Assembly (NCBI RefSeq): GCF_022655595.1
Contig: NZ_CP093379.1
Span: forward strand, 1,732,501 to 1,796,500
Reading direction: 5' to 3'
Source: Ignatzschineria rhizosphaerae
GTDB taxonomy: Bacteria > Pseudomonadota > Gammaproteobacteria > Cardiobacteriales > Wohlfahrtiimonadaceae
DNA: 64,000 nucleotides
The number at the start of each line of letters is the position of its first letter. The stretch's first letter is position 1. Shown piece by piece: positions 37,905-47,327 of the stretch. The translations under genes were made by a program, and so were the position numbers. The notes under the pieces were generated by a model, which saw nothing but the letters and a program-made list of their open reading frames with translations, ran no database searches and was not told the DNA's origin.

Positions 37905-37940
37905 ATAAAAAAGCCACCTTACAATTTGTAAGATGGCTCT
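37905..37940 (-). terminator. Hairpin with T run between rpsP and rimM (attenuator or partial terminator)
   Basis: On the reverse strand AGCCATCTTAC pairs with GTAAGGTGGCT (37928-37938 with 37912-37922) over a 5-base loop, followed by six T. It lies 22 bases after the rpsP stop and ends about 20 bases before the rimM start. It would let S16 be made in excess over RimM and TrmD. Confidence 0.75.
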
Positions 37941-37959
37941 AAATTAACTACTAGAACGA

Positions 37960-38223
37960 TTAAGCTTCAGCTTTTGCTGCTGCTCTTTTTGCTTCTCTTA
38001 ATAAAGATGCAACACGCTCTGAAGGCTGAGCCCCAACTCCTACCCAATAATCTACGCGATCTTGAGCAAGCTCTAAACGTTTCTCACCACCTTTTGCGAT
38101 GGGATTAAAAAAGCCAAGACGCTCAATGTATTTACCAGTTACAGAATTTCTTTGATCTGCAACAACGATTTGGTAGAAAGGACGCTTTTTAGAGCCCCCA
38201 CGAGCTAGACGAATTGTAACCAT
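37960..38223 (-). CDS. rpsP: 30S ribosomal protein S16
   Basis: 87 residues, a small-subunit assembly protein. It begins [20 protein letters not shown] and continues '[20 protein letters not shown]', a clear S16. First gene of rpsP-rimM-trmD. The alanine/lysine-rich tail is usual. Confidence 0.98.
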   Translation of the reverse strand: MVTIRLARGGSKKRPFYQIVVADQRNSVTGKYIERLGFFNPIAKGGEKRLELAQDRVDYWVGVGAQPSERVASLLREAKRAAAKAEA

Positions 38224-38356
38224 AAAAATTTATATCCTATATTCAACTATAATCTTAAAAACTTTTTTATATTACATAGAGACACGTTATTCAATATAAA
38301 ATCGTAAACCACAAATAATACTCTAATTTCAAAGAAATTAAAAGCCTAAAAACAAA

Positions 38357-39271
38357 TTAATTCCAAGCAGGCACTGTGAATGTCACAGGGGATGTCTCTG
38401 CTTCTTCATAAGTCACAATTTCGTAAGCTGATGGATCTTTAACAAGCTCTCTAATAAGCATGTTATTCATCATATGTCCTGCCTTGTAACCCACAAATTC
38501 ACCAATAATTGGATGACCTAAAACATATAGATCTCCAACAGCATCTAAAACTTTATGACGCACAAACTCATCTTCATATCGAAGTCCGTCACTATTTAAA
38601 ACTCTAAAATCATCAACAACGATCGCATTATCCATGCTTCCGCCGAGTGCTAAATTCAGCTCACGCATCATTTCAAGGTCTTTCATAAAACCAAAAGTAC
38701 GCGCTCTTGCGATCTCTTCAATATAGTATTGACTTGAGAACTCACAACGATGTTGAGGATTTGTCTTATCTAAAACAGCATGATCAAATTTAATTGTAAA
38801 ATCTAATCTAAAGCCATTATAGGGAAGCAATTTTGCAATCTTATCTTCTTGCTTATAAGTAACGGGCTTTTTAATTTTGATGAATTTCTTCGCAGCATTT
38901 TGCTCTTGAATGCCTGCTGATTGAATCAAGTAGACAAAAGGAGCCGAGCTTCCATCCATTATTGGAATTTCAGGCGCACTCACCTCTACAACAATATTAT
39001 CAATCCCAAGCCCACAAAGCGCTGACATCAGATGCTCTATTGTCGAAATAGTCACTTCAGGCGCTTCAGGTGAAGCAATCATTGTCGCAAGCTGCGTACT
39101 AATGACAGAGTCTGCTTGTATTTTAATATCTGGCGAAGGAACATCTGTACGGCGAAAAACGATCCCTTCATCAATTCCCGCAGGTCTTAATGTGAGATAA
39201 ACTTTTTTACCTGAGTGAAGTCCAACACCTGTTGTTTGAACTAAACTTTTTATCGTTCTCTGTTTTAGCAT
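38357..39271 (-). CDS. lpxC: UDP-3-O-acyl-N-acetylglucosamine deacetylase
   Basis: Committed zinc-dependent step of lipid A synthesis. 304 residues from the ATG, which aligns '[23 protein letters not shown]' with the E. coli protein. A TTG four codons upstream (39283) lies closer to the AAGGA and cannot be excluded. Zinc ligands: His in '[16 protein letters not shown]' and His/Asp in '[14 protein letters not shown]'. The ending '[11 protein letters not shown]' resembles gammaproteobacterial LpxC, where the tail affects FtsH turnover. It follows ftsZ as in E. coli. Confidence 0.97.
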   Translation of the reverse strand: MLKQRTIKSLVQTTGVGLHSGKKVYLTLRPAGIDEGIVFRRTDVPSPDIKIQADSVISTQLATMIASPEAPEVTISTIEHLMSALCGLGIDNIVVEVSAPEIPIMDGSSAPFVYLIQSAGIQEQNAAKKFIKIKKPVTYKQEDKIAKLLPYNGFRLDFTIKFDHAVLDKTNPQHRCEFSSQYYIEEIARARTFGFMKDLEMMRELNLALGGSMDNAIVVDDFRVLNSDGLRYEDEFVRHKVLDAVGDLYVLGHPIIGEFVGYKAGHMMNNMLIRELVKDPSAYEIVTYEEAETSPVTFTVPAWN

Positions 39272-39298
39272 AACTTTTATCAAAGCGTCCTTATAAAT

Positions 39299-40432
39299 TT
39301 AAGAATTCTTTCTTAAAAAAGCTGGAATATCTAAATATCCCGTTGACTGACTCTCAGATGATTTTGCAGGCTCTCGATGCCCTGAATCACCTTGAGCTTG
39401 TGCCGTTGGTTTTGCCACACGACCTAAAAGCTGATCTGCAATACTGCCACGCTCGATCGGTGCTTGATACTCACCTAATCCGGTTGCAACAAGCGTCACA
39501 CGGATATCATCGCCCATCTCTTCATCAATGACCGCACCAAATACAACCGTTGTATCTTCATTCGCATAATCACTAATAATAGCGCCAATTTCATGAAGAT
39601 CACCAATGCTGAGTTTTATACCACCAGAAATATTAACCAGTAAGCCTTTTGCTCCTGCTAAGCTCACCTCTTCCAATAACGGAGAAGAGATTGCTTGCTG
39701 AATGGCTTCTCTAGCAGCATTATCGCCTGAAGAGAGTCCAACCCCCATCATTGCTAATCCTTGCTGCTTCATGACTGTTTTAACGTCATTAAAGTCAAGA
39801 TTAATCATTCCTGGCTTAATAATACTATCGGTAATTCCTTGAACAGCATTAAAGAGGACATTATTTGCCGCACTAAAAGCATCATAAAGACTAATACCTT
39901 TGCCAAGCACACTCATTAAACGATCGTTAGGGATCGTAATTAATGAATCTACATGCTGTGCCAACTGCTTTAATCCTTGGCTTGCCGCTTGATCACGCTT
40001 ACGCCCTTCCATCGAGAAAGGTCTAGATACTACCGCTACCGTTAAAATACCCAATTCTTTTGCGACTTCTGCAACAATAGGCGCCGCACCTGTTCCTGTA
40101 CCGCCACCCATTCCTGCTGCAATAAAGACCATATCAGCGCCATTAAGCTCTGCCTTGATATGCTCTTTAGTCTCTTCTGCGGCTTGGCGTCCGATCTCAG
40201 GGTTTGCACCCGCGCCAAGTCCACGAGTCAATTCTTCACCTAATTGAATGCGAACGTCTGCTTTTGCTTCACGAAGGTCTTGCGCATCTGTATTCGCCGC
40301 AATAAAAGTTACCCCAGTAAGACCGGAATTAACCATGTGCGTGATCGCATTACCGCCCGCTCCACCGACACCGATGACTTTGATGATCGGCCCATCTTCG
40401 TTATGATCTTGCTGCAGTTCAAATATGGACAT
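39299..40432 (-). CDS. ftsZ: Cell division GTPase FtsZ
   Basis: A tubulin homologue that forms the Z ring. 377 residues. The N-terminal Rossmann part has 'VIGVGGAGGNAI' and the tubulin signature GGGTGTG (about 109-115), followed by the T7 loop segment 'GMINLDFNDVKTVM' with the catalytic Asp. The linker is short (about 320-360). The C-terminal peptide 'LDIPAFLRKNS' binds FtsA and ZipA. GAGGA precedes the ATG by about 6 bases. It begins 34 bases after ftsA. Confidence 0.99.
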   Translation of the reverse strand: MSIFELQQDHNEDGPIIKVIGVGGAGGNAITHMVNSGLTGVTFIAANTDAQDLREAKADVRIQLGEELTRGLGAGANPEIGRQAAEETKEHIKAELNGADMVFIAAGMGGGTGTGAAPIVAEVAKELGILTVAVVSRPFSMEGRKRDQAASQGLKQLAQHVDSLITIPNDRLMSVLGKGISLYDAFSAANNVLFNAVQGITDSIIKPGMINLDFNDVKTVMKQQGLAMMGVGLSSGDNAAREAIQQAISSPLLEEVSLAGAKGLLVNISGGIKLSIGDLHEIGAIISDYANEDTTVVFGAVIDEEMGDDIRVTLVATGLGEYQAPIERGSIADQLLGRVAKPTAQAQGDSGHREPAKSSESQSTGYLDIPAFLRKNS

Positions 40433-40466
40433 TATTAATCCTCAATTTATTCGTATTCTCAATATA

Positions 40467-41711
40467 CTAGAAATAGTTTCGACACATTCCAGTGATTTTC
40501 TTATATATGTTACTAAAAAAGTTGCCACTTGGCATTGTTTTTTGCAACTCTTTTTGCCAAATGTTGTCATGCTTATGCGATGCAAGGAGCCCTACCACCG
40601 CTGCATATTCTGGAGACAATTGTTTTCCATCTTCAAAATTAGTATTCATTGGCATACCAATTCGACATGGTTTTTCCATAATCTCCTGCACTAACTCAAC
40701 ACAGCCAGGAACAAGGCTCCCACCGCCTGTTAGGACAACGCCGGCATCATGCATTTGATAAGCATCCGCCTCTTCAATTTTACCTCGAACAAAGTCCAAT
40801 ATCTCGCGATATCTTGCTTCAATAATTGATGATAATTCACGCTTAGACATCGTTCTACTTTCACTTTGATTAGTAATAACAGGCAACGTAAAAATATCAT
40901 CATAACTTGAAAAGCCGACAAAAGTACCATAATCAATCTTAATACTTTCAGCAACTTGCGTAGAGAATCGTTTAACTTTTGCAATATCAGAAGTCACATC
41001 ATCACCCCCTAACGGGATAGATGCATGATAGATAATTACGCCACCTTTATAAACCACAATATCAGTTACACCCGCACCAATATCAATAAGTGTGACACCT
41101 CTTTGCATCTCATCTTCACTTAAAACACTAATTGCCGATGAAATCCCTTCATAGATGATGTTATCAATTTCAACACCACTTTCTGTAATACAGTTTGTAA
41201 TATTCGTGATCTCATTAGTAGCCGCCGTTACAAGATGCGCAATTAATGAGAACTTTACCCCAGATAAACCGATGGCATTTTCAACAGGCTGACCACCATC
41301 AATGACATATTTTTGGGGGAGCACATGCAAAACACTCTCGCCCACATCTAATTTAATTTTACCTGCCTCTAGCAAAATTCGATCATGGTCTTTATCGGTA
41401 AAACGCTCACCTGAAATTGTGACAACACCATTATTGCTACGCCCACGAATATGCGCTCCCGTAATAGAGGTCGATACCGAGCGAACTTCAACTTCAAATT
41501 CTCGCTCAAACTCATCAATAATATCGTTCACAATATTGGAGATGGGGACAATATTTGTAATCACCCCTCGCTTAATGCCACGAGACGGCTTAGAAATCAT
41601 CTTCTTGATCTCTATTGTTCCATTATCACGAACATTTGCCATCATTCCGACAACTTTGTGAGTTCCAATATCTATGCAAACTCCCATCGATTCCATTGAA
41701 GTTTCCGTCAT
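40467..41711 (-). CDS. ftsA: Cell division protein FtsA
   Basis: An actin-like membrane tether for FtsZ. 414 residues. ATPase motifs 'GVCIDIGTHKVVGMMA' (phosphate 1), 'GVTLIDIGAGVTDIVVY' (phosphate 2) and 'VVLTGGGSLVPG' (adenosine). The SHS2 (1C) domain lies at about 85-165. The C-terminal 'FFSNIYKKITGMCRNYF' is the amphipathic membrane-targeting helix. It lies 34 bases behind ftsQ and before ftsZ, the standard order. Confidence 0.97.
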   Translation of the reverse strand: MTETSMESMGVCIDIGTHKVVGMMANVRDNGTIEIKKMISKPSRGIKRGVITNIVPISNIVNDIIDEFEREFEVEVRSVSTSITGAHIRGRSNNGVVTISGERFTDKDHDRILLEAGKIKLDVGESVLHVLPQKYVIDGGQPVENAIGLSGVKFSLIAHLVTAATNEITNITNCITESGVEIDNIIYEGISSAISVLSEDEMQRGVTLIDIGAGVTDIVVYKGGVIIYHASIPLGGDDVTSDIAKVKRFSTQVAESIKIDYGTFVGFSSYDDIFTLPVITNQSESRTMSKRELSSIIEARYREILDFVRGKIEEADAYQMHDAGVVLTGGGSLVPGCVELVQEIMEKPCRIGMPMNTNFEDGKQLSPEYAAVVGLLASHKHDNIWQKELQKTMPSGNFFSNIYKKITGMCRNYF

Positions 41712-41745
41712 CTCTTTCGCGCCCTATCTCTTTCTCTCAATCTCA

Positions 41746-42561
41746 TCACTGATGATCCTCTTTCCACTTTACCGAGAATCCATTTTTATACCTAAAATCA
41801 ATATGCTGTATTACATCTAAAACATTTCGATCAGGAAACTGCCTTAAAAACCGCGACAATCGCTGCGAATAATCTTCTGAGCCCATAATCAACAACAAAT
41901 CATTATCGAGCAGTATAGTCCAGGATTCATTTTCATCCAAAACTATCTCCTTTAGCTGAAATCCAGCATTTGTTAGCCTTCTTTGAGTCTCCTCATAAAC
42001 CACTAGAATATCCGAAACCTTCTCTTTAGGTCCCGACAGATAGACCCAAGGCTGATCAGGAATAAAAGAGGGGGTAAATATCTCGCCATCTGCATCTACC
42101 ATCTGCGTTTCATTCCAAATTGCAATGGGATCTTGCTCCACAAGATAGACCTCTAATTCGTGTAACCACTGCCTTTTTAAAGAAACAGATTTAATCCATG
42201 ATTCAGACAAAATATTATCTTGATACTGCTGCATATCAAGCCCTATTAAATTTTGCCCAACGGCATCTTTCACCAATTCATTAATTCTCTCTTGAGAAAG
42301 ATGATCGACTTCACCATATACAGATACCGTCTCTATCTTGAAAAAAAGATTATTCTCTTTTAAGTACTGCCACCCATAATAAGGCCCGGCAACAATCCCC
42401 ACTAGTAATAGTACTAAAAAAACAAATCGAAAAAAACGATAAAGAACATACCCAAACCGCCCCCAATCAAAAGGCTTCTTTTGGACTACTCCTAATTGAT
42501 TTCGCCCTTTTTTCCGAGCTTTTCGATAACGAGTTTGTGAGGGGGATTGTAATCTCTTCAA
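41746..42561 (-). CDS. ftsQ: Cell division protein FtsQ
   Basis: A bitopic divisome protein linking FtsB/FtsL to the early ring. 271 residues with a TTG start (MKRLQSPSQ), since no ATG or GTG fits upstream; AGGT lies 6 bases before. The cytoplasmic tail (1-33) is very basic, a membrane segment spans about 40-58, the POTRA domain about 68-140 ('FFKIETVSVYGEVDHLSQERINELV') and the FtsQ/DivIB domain follows ('WLHELEVYLVEQDPIAIWNETQMVDADGEIF'). Confidence 0.95.
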   Translation of the reverse strand: MKRLQSPSQTRYRKARKKGRNQLGVVQKKPFDWGRFGYVLYRFFRFVFLVLLLVGIVAGPYYGWQYLKENNLFFKIETVSVYGEVDHLSQERINELVKDAVGQNLIGLDMQQYQDNILSESWIKSVSLKRQWLHELEVYLVEQDPIAIWNETQMVDADGEIFTPSFIPDQPWVYLSGPKEKVSDILVVYEETQRRLTNAGFQLKEIVLDENESWTILLDNDLLLIMGSEDYSQRLSRFLRQFPDRNVLDVIQHIDFRYKNGFSVKWKEDHQ

Positions 42562-42610
42562 GATAAACCTAAACCTATATTACAGTAAAGTAGATGATTA
42601 TATAAAACCT

Positions 42611-43552
42611 TTAAGCATCTAGCGAATCTTCCAAGATCAGCCAACAAAGATCTTCAAAAGAGAGTCCTTCTGTTTTTGCCGCCATCGGCACTAATGAATG
42701 GTTTGTCATTCCCGGCACCATATTGATCTCTAGTAACCACGGATTATTATCGCGATCTACCACAAAATCAACACGCGCCCAACCTTTTGCGCCAATTGAT
42801 TTAAACGCAGCCTCACAAAGCTCTCTAAAACGAGCCTCATCAGCATCACTTAATCCTGATGGGCAAAAATAACGCGTATCATCACGAAGATACTTTGCCT
42901 CATAATCATAAAAAGCAAGATCTGTCTCCATACGAATAATTGGTAATGCTTCCCCATTTAAAATCGCACAGGTATATTCACCATTCCCAATAATCCAATT
43001 TTCTGCAAAAACAGGAGAATTATATCCACCAGCAGCTTCCCATGCTTTGACTAAATCCTCAGCATGATCTACGCGGCTCACACCGATGCTTGACCCTTCC
43101 TCAGAAGGCTTCACCGCAACAGGATAGGTCAATTGTGATTGTAAAGCCTTTGCGGCATCTGCATCTTCAATAATATAAGATTCAAGTACCGGCAATCCTA
43201 CCGCTTTCCATAGTTGCTTTGTTCGGATCTTATCCATTGCTAAACTAGAAGCTAAAACACCACTTCCTGTATAGGGAATATTAAGATGCTCTAATGCCCC
43301 TTGAAGCACCCCATCTTCTCCACCACGACCATGAACAATAATAAACACCCGATCAAATTTCTCAGCCTCAAGGGTTCTTAAAAGACCGTCATCTTTAGCA
43401 TCAATGCCATGAGCATCAATTCCTTTAGCCTGAAGTGCCTTTAATACAGCCTCCCCGGACCAAAGAGAGACCTCTCTTTCCATAGAGTTGCCACCATAAA
43501 CAACCGCAACTTTACCAAATACCTTAGGATCTTGATTTTTTGCAACTCTCAT
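42611..43552 (-). CDS. ddlB: D-alanine-D-alanine ligase B
   Basis: Makes the D-Ala-D-Ala dipeptide for peptidoglycan. 313 residues, ATP-grasp fold. Motifs: 'VAVVYGGNSMEREVSLWSG', 'VHGRGGEDGVLQGALEHLNIPYTGSGVLASSLAMDK' with the substrate loop, 'VKPSEEGSSIGVSRV' and 'ARVDFVVDRDNNPWLLEINMVPGMTNHSLVP'. The start overlaps the murC stop by one base (TAATG), implying coupled translation. Confidence 0.97.
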   Translation of the reverse strand: MRVAKNQDPKVFGKVAVVYGGNSMEREVSLWSGEAVLKALQAKGIDAHGIDAKDDGLLRTLEAEKFDRVFIIVHGRGGEDGVLQGALEHLNIPYTGSGVLASSLAMDKIRTKQLWKAVGLPVLESYIIEDADAAKALQSQLTYPVAVKPSEEGSSIGVSRVDHAEDLVKAWEAAGGYNSPVFAENWIIGNGEYTCAILNGEALPIIRMETDLAFYDYEAKYLRDDTRYFCPSGLSDADEARFRELCEAAFKSIGAKGWARVDFVVDRDNNPWLLEINMVPGMTNHSLVPMAAKTEGLSFEDLCWLILEDSLDA

Positions 43553-44970
43553 TATAACGCTCCCTCTTTATAGAAATTTGCCGCAATAGAGCCGATATTA
43601 CCAGCGCCCATCATGACAATTAAATCCCCATCTTTCGCAATAGAGGCATAATGTTCACGGATCTCTTCAATCTCGCCGACAAAAAGGGCTGTTTTACCAC
43701 CTTTTTCCGCCACATCTTTTGCTAATCCTTGACCACTAACCCCTTCAACCGCAGGTTCTCTCACAGAATAGATCTCTGTGATTAAAACGGTATCAATTTT
43801 TGATAAAACATCGACAAACTCCGTATAAAGCTCTGCTGTTCTTGAGTTTCGATGCGGCTGAAAAGCAACCACAATACGCTTATCAGGATATGCTGCCGTT
43901 AATGCTTCATAAACCGCGCTAATTTCCGTAGGATGATGCCCATAATCTTCCATAACCACCACTTCTCCGCCCGATTTAAGCGATACAGAAGGGTGTAATT
44001 GAAAACGGCGACCAATCCCCTTAAAACGGCGAAGTGCACGGCGAATTGCAGGATGTGGAACCCCTAAATCACTTGCAATTGCAATGGCAGCCAAGCTATT
44101 TAATACACTATATTTCCCCGGAAGCGCCACCATAAACTCACTCACACCATGAGGCATCTTCACTTCGAAATAGGTCTCCATCCCCCGAGATTCATAGTTT
44201 AATAACTGATAATCTGCATCAGGATGCTCCCCATACGTTAAAATTGGACGATGAATTCTTGGGATTAAATTTTCAACTTCCTTATTATCAATACAGAGCA
44301 CCGCTAAACCGTAAAATGGCAATAGATGCAAGAAATCCACGAAAGTTTGGCGAAGGTTCTCAATATCTCCACCATAAGTACTCATATGATCTTGGTCGAT
44401 ATTAGTGATAATTGCCGACATTGGGTGAAGATTTAAAAAGGAAGCATCTGATTCATCGGCTTCTGCCACTAAATATTGCCCAAGCCCTAGCTTTGCATTG
44501 ACATTAGAGCTATTTAAACGCCCACCAATCACATAGGTAGGATCTAAACCTGCTTCATCTAAAATTGAGGCTAAAAGACTTGTCGTCGTCGTCTTACCGT
44601 GAGTTCCCGCAACAGCAATCCCGTAGCGAAAACGCATGAGCTCTCCAAGCATTTGGGCACGCTGAATAATCGGAATACGTTCCTCTTTTGCACTAACCAC
44701 CTCTGGATTATCTTCTTTTACCGCAGTAGAAGTTACCACCACATCAGCGCCTAATACATGCTCTTTGGCATGTCCAATCCAAACCAAAGCCCCAAGATCA
44801 ATAAGATGATCTACCACCGAGGATTCAGCAATATCTGAACCTGTCACTTCATAACCTAAATTGAGTAATACTTCAGCAATACCACACATTCCTGAGCCGC
44901 CAATTCCTACAAAATGGATTCGTTCAATACGGCGCATGTCCGATGGACAGATATAACTTTTTTGATTCAT
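43552..44970 (-). CDS. murC: UDP-N-acetylmuramate-L-alanine ligase
   Basis: Adds the first peptide residue of the peptidoglycan stem. 472 residues, Mur ligase fold: N-domain 'IHFVGIGGSGMCGIAEVLLNLG', P-loop GTHGKTT at about 122-128, 'EADESDASFLNLHP' and 'YGHHPTEISAVYEA'. It overlaps murG by four bases (ATGA) and ddlB by one. Confidence 0.98.
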   Translation of the reverse strand: MNQKSYICPSDMRRIERIHFVGIGGSGMCGIAEVLLNLGYEVTGSDIAESSVVDHLIDLGALVWIGHAKEHVLGADVVVTSTAVKEDNPEVVSAKEERIPIIQRAQMLGELMRFRYGIAVAGTHGKTTTTSLLASILDEAGLDPTYVIGGRLNSSNVNAKLGLGQYLVAEADESDASFLNLHPMSAIITNIDQDHMSTYGGDIENLRQTFVDFLHLLPFYGLAVLCIDNKEVENLIPRIHRPILTYGEHPDADYQLLNYESRGMETYFEVKMPHGVSEFMVALPGKYSVLNSLAAIAIASDLGVPHPAIRRALRRFKGIGRRFQLHPSVSLKSGGEVVVMEDYGHHPTEISAVYEALTAAYPDKRIVVAFQPHRNSRTAELYTEFVDVLSKIDTVLITEIYSVREPAVEGVSGQGLAKDVAEKGGKTALFVGEIEEIREHYASIAKDGDLIVMMGAGNIGSIAANFYKEGAL

Positions 44971-46034
44971 GATTGTATGACCTTTTCTACTGCTGAAACA
45001 ATTAATTGCGTTGCTTCAGGTTTTGCTAAAATTTCTGTTTTTTCTGCCATTGAAATGGCTTTTTCTCGTGTAAAATCACGTAGTAATGCCTCTAAAACGG
45101 AAAGAGAAATTTCCTCTTCACCATAGAGATAAGCAGCACCAATATCTTTAAGTGCCTTTGCATTTTTTGTTTGATGATCATCAACGGCTTTTGCAAACGG
45201 GATAAAACAACTTGCAACATTGACTGCTAAGATTTCCGATACCGTTAATGCCCCAGCCCTACAAATAACTAAATCAGCCCAAGCATAAGCACTTACCATA
45301 TCATCAATAAAGGGCATTAAGCGATAGTTTTCATGCGAAAAACACGCATCATCCTTATGCGCTTCATAAAATGCCTTCCCTGTTTGATGCCAAACCTCAA
45401 ATTCTGTAACCATCTGTGTTGCGGCAAAACTTTGCATCAGCTGATTTAAAATCCGCGCGCCTTGAGATCCTCCCACCACTAAAATCCTTATCGGAGAATC
45501 TCCTCGCGCTCGATAGCGTTCTTGGAAGGGAGGAATATTTAAGAGATCTTCTCGTATTGGATTTCCAACAACTTCAGCATTAGGCAATAATGCATTAAAG
45601 GCGGCTAAATTTTTCTTACTTAATCTTGATAGAACTTTGTTTACAAGCCCCGGCACGGCATTTTGTTCGTGAATAATCACAGGAATACCGAGCATCTTAG
45701 CTGCAACACCGCCAGGCGCTGCTGCAAAACCACCAAATCCTATCACACATTCTGGTTTCACTTTTTTAAGAAATTGCCGCGCATCTCGTACAGCACTACT
45801 TAATTTAAACGGTAAAGAGAGCCACCCCTTAAGGCCATTTCCTCTTAACCCTTTAATGGAAAGTGAATAGAGCGGAAAATTATATTTAGGAACAAGATCA
45901 AGCTCTAAGCCATTTGCCCCTAACCAATAGATCGAATAGCCCTTTTTCTCTAACGCCTTCCCCACAGCAAGGCCTGGAAATATATGACCTCCCGTGCCTC
46001 CTGCCATAATGACAATACTCTTTTTTTGCTCCAT
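44967..46034 (-). CDS. murG: Lipid II synthase MurG (GlcNAc transferase)
   Basis: Transfers GlcNAc onto lipid I at the inner face of the membrane. 355 residues from the ATG at 46034, with AAGGA inside the end of ftsW; earlier in-frame codons overlap ftsW. Motifs: 'MAGGTGGHIFPGLAVGKAL' near residues 10-28, 'GFGGFAAAPGGVAAKMLGIPVIIHEQNAVPG', 'VGGSQGARILNQ' and 'ICRAGALTVSEILAV'. One base separates it from the ftsW stop. Confidence 0.97.
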   Translation of the reverse strand: MEQKKSIVIMAGGTGGHIFPGLAVGKALEKKGYSIYWLGANGLELDLVPKYNFPLYSLSIKGLRGNGLKGWLSLPFKLSSAVRDARQFLKKVKPECVIGFGGFAAAPGGVAAKMLGIPVIIHEQNAVPGLVNKVLSRLSKKNLAAFNALLPNAEVVGNPIREDLLNIPPFQERYRARGDSPIRILVVGGSQGARILNQLMQSFAATQMVTEFEVWHQTGKAFYEAHKDDACFSHENYRLMPFIDDMVSAYAWADLVICRAGALTVSEILAVNVASCFIPFAKAVDDHQTKNAKALKDIGAAYLYGEEEISLSVLEALLRDFTREKAISMAEKTEILAKPEATQLIVSAVEKVIQS

Positions 46035-46035
46035 T

Positions 46036-47238
46036 TTATGCCGTTCCTTTAATATTTGAACGAGCAAGCTCATTCTCAGCTCTTTTCATCTGCTGCTCTT
46101 GATAGTCTTGATAACCTGTGATCTTTACAACTTTATTAACCTTAAATAAGATCCCAAGTCCGATCATCATCGTAATCATACTCGATCCACCATAACTCAT
46201 TAAGGGTAAGGTTAAACCTTTTGTTGGTAAGATCCCAGAGGCAACGCCCATATGAATTAATGCCTGCGTCCCAAACCATAGCCCCATTCCATAAGAGACA
46301 TACGCCGCAAAGTAGAGTTTTAATCTCTCAGCTTCAGCTCCTAAGGTAAATGTACGGTAAAGAAATGCCATATAGAGAAAAAGCAGTAAAATTACCCCAA
46401 AAAAGCCAAATTCCTCAGCAAAAATAGCAAAGATAAAGTCTGTGTGCGCCTCAGGCAGATAGCCAAGCTTCGACATACTTTCCCCAATCCCGACACCTGA
46501 AAGCTTGCCTCTACCAATTGCAATCAATGAATTTACAAGCTGATATCCTTGGTTATAAGCATCATCCCAAGGATTTAAAAATCCTGATAAACGCGCCCTA
46601 CGATAAGGGGAGGTATATAAAACTAATACCATTGCTAAAATCGTTGGTACCAAAACAATCGCAAAACGCCAAAGACAGACGCCGGCAATAAAGAGCAATC
46701 CCAACCCCACCACAAATATAATCGCCGTTGAACCAAAGTCTGGCTCTAAAAGTAGTAAAATCCCTAAAACACCCATTACAACTAAAGGAATAATGAGTGC
46801 AGAAATTCGTTTACCGATCGATTCTTTATGACGATGTAGATAGGATGCGACGTAAACTAATGCTGAAAACTTCGCAAGCTCTGCGGGCTGAAAGTTAAAA
46901 AAGAGAACCGGAATCCAACGAAGCGCACCATTTACTTCTCGTCCAATTCCGGGAATGAGAACCAATACAAGGCACAAAATAGTTATCAACATTAATGCCG
47001 GCGTCAATTTATACCAACCTTCAAGATTGATAGAGTACGCAATCCAAGCTAAAAATCCCCCGATAGCCACATAAAATATCTGCCTTAATCCATAGTGAAA
47101 AGGCGAGAGACCGTAATACTCGGCAACATATCCTGATGCTGTTGTCACCATCAAAAGCCCAATCAATAGAAAGAGCGCAGAGGTAACTAATAGCCAAGGA
47201 TCAGCTTTGACTTTTGTCGCTAAAAATGAATTTTTCAA
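46036..47238 (-). CDS. ftsW: Lipid II polymerase FtsW (SEDS family)
   Basis: A septal peptidoglycan glycosyltransferase with ten membrane helices. 400 residues from a TTG with AGGTG 5 bases upstream. SEDS marks: 'GREVNGALRWIPVLFFNFQPAELAKFSALVY', 'LLEPDFGSTAIIF' (with the catalytic Asp), 'GYQLVNSLIAIGRGKLSGVGIGESMSKLGYLPEAHTDFIFAIFAEEFGF', and 'LPTKGLTLPLMSYGGSSM'. It lies 89 bases downstream of murD. Confidence 0.96.
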   Translation of the reverse strand: MKNSFLATKVKADPWLLVTSALFLLIGLLMVTTASGYVAEYYGLSPFHYGLRQIFYVAIGGFLAWIAYSINLEGWYKLTPALMLITILCLVLVLIPGIGREVNGALRWIPVLFFNFQPAELAKFSALVYVASYLHRHKESIGKRISALIIPLVVMGVLGILLLLEPDFGSTAIIFVVGLGLLFIAGVCLWRFAIVLVPTILAMVLVLYTSPYRRARLSGFLNPWDDAYNQGYQLVNSLIAIGRGKLSGVGIGESMSKLGYLPEAHTDFIFAIFAEEFGFFGVILLLFLYMAFLYRTFTLGAEAERLKLYFAAYVSYGMGLWFGTQALIHMGVASGILPTKGLTLPLMSYGGSSMITMMIGLGILFKVNKVVKITGYQDYQEQQMKRAENELARSNIKGTA

Positions 47239-47327
47239 AATGCACCTAAAATTTTGTCAATACGTTGAAAATTGTACCACACCCTTGCAGCTTATCGGAA
47301 TGTCTTAAATAAGCCCATATGCAGTTT

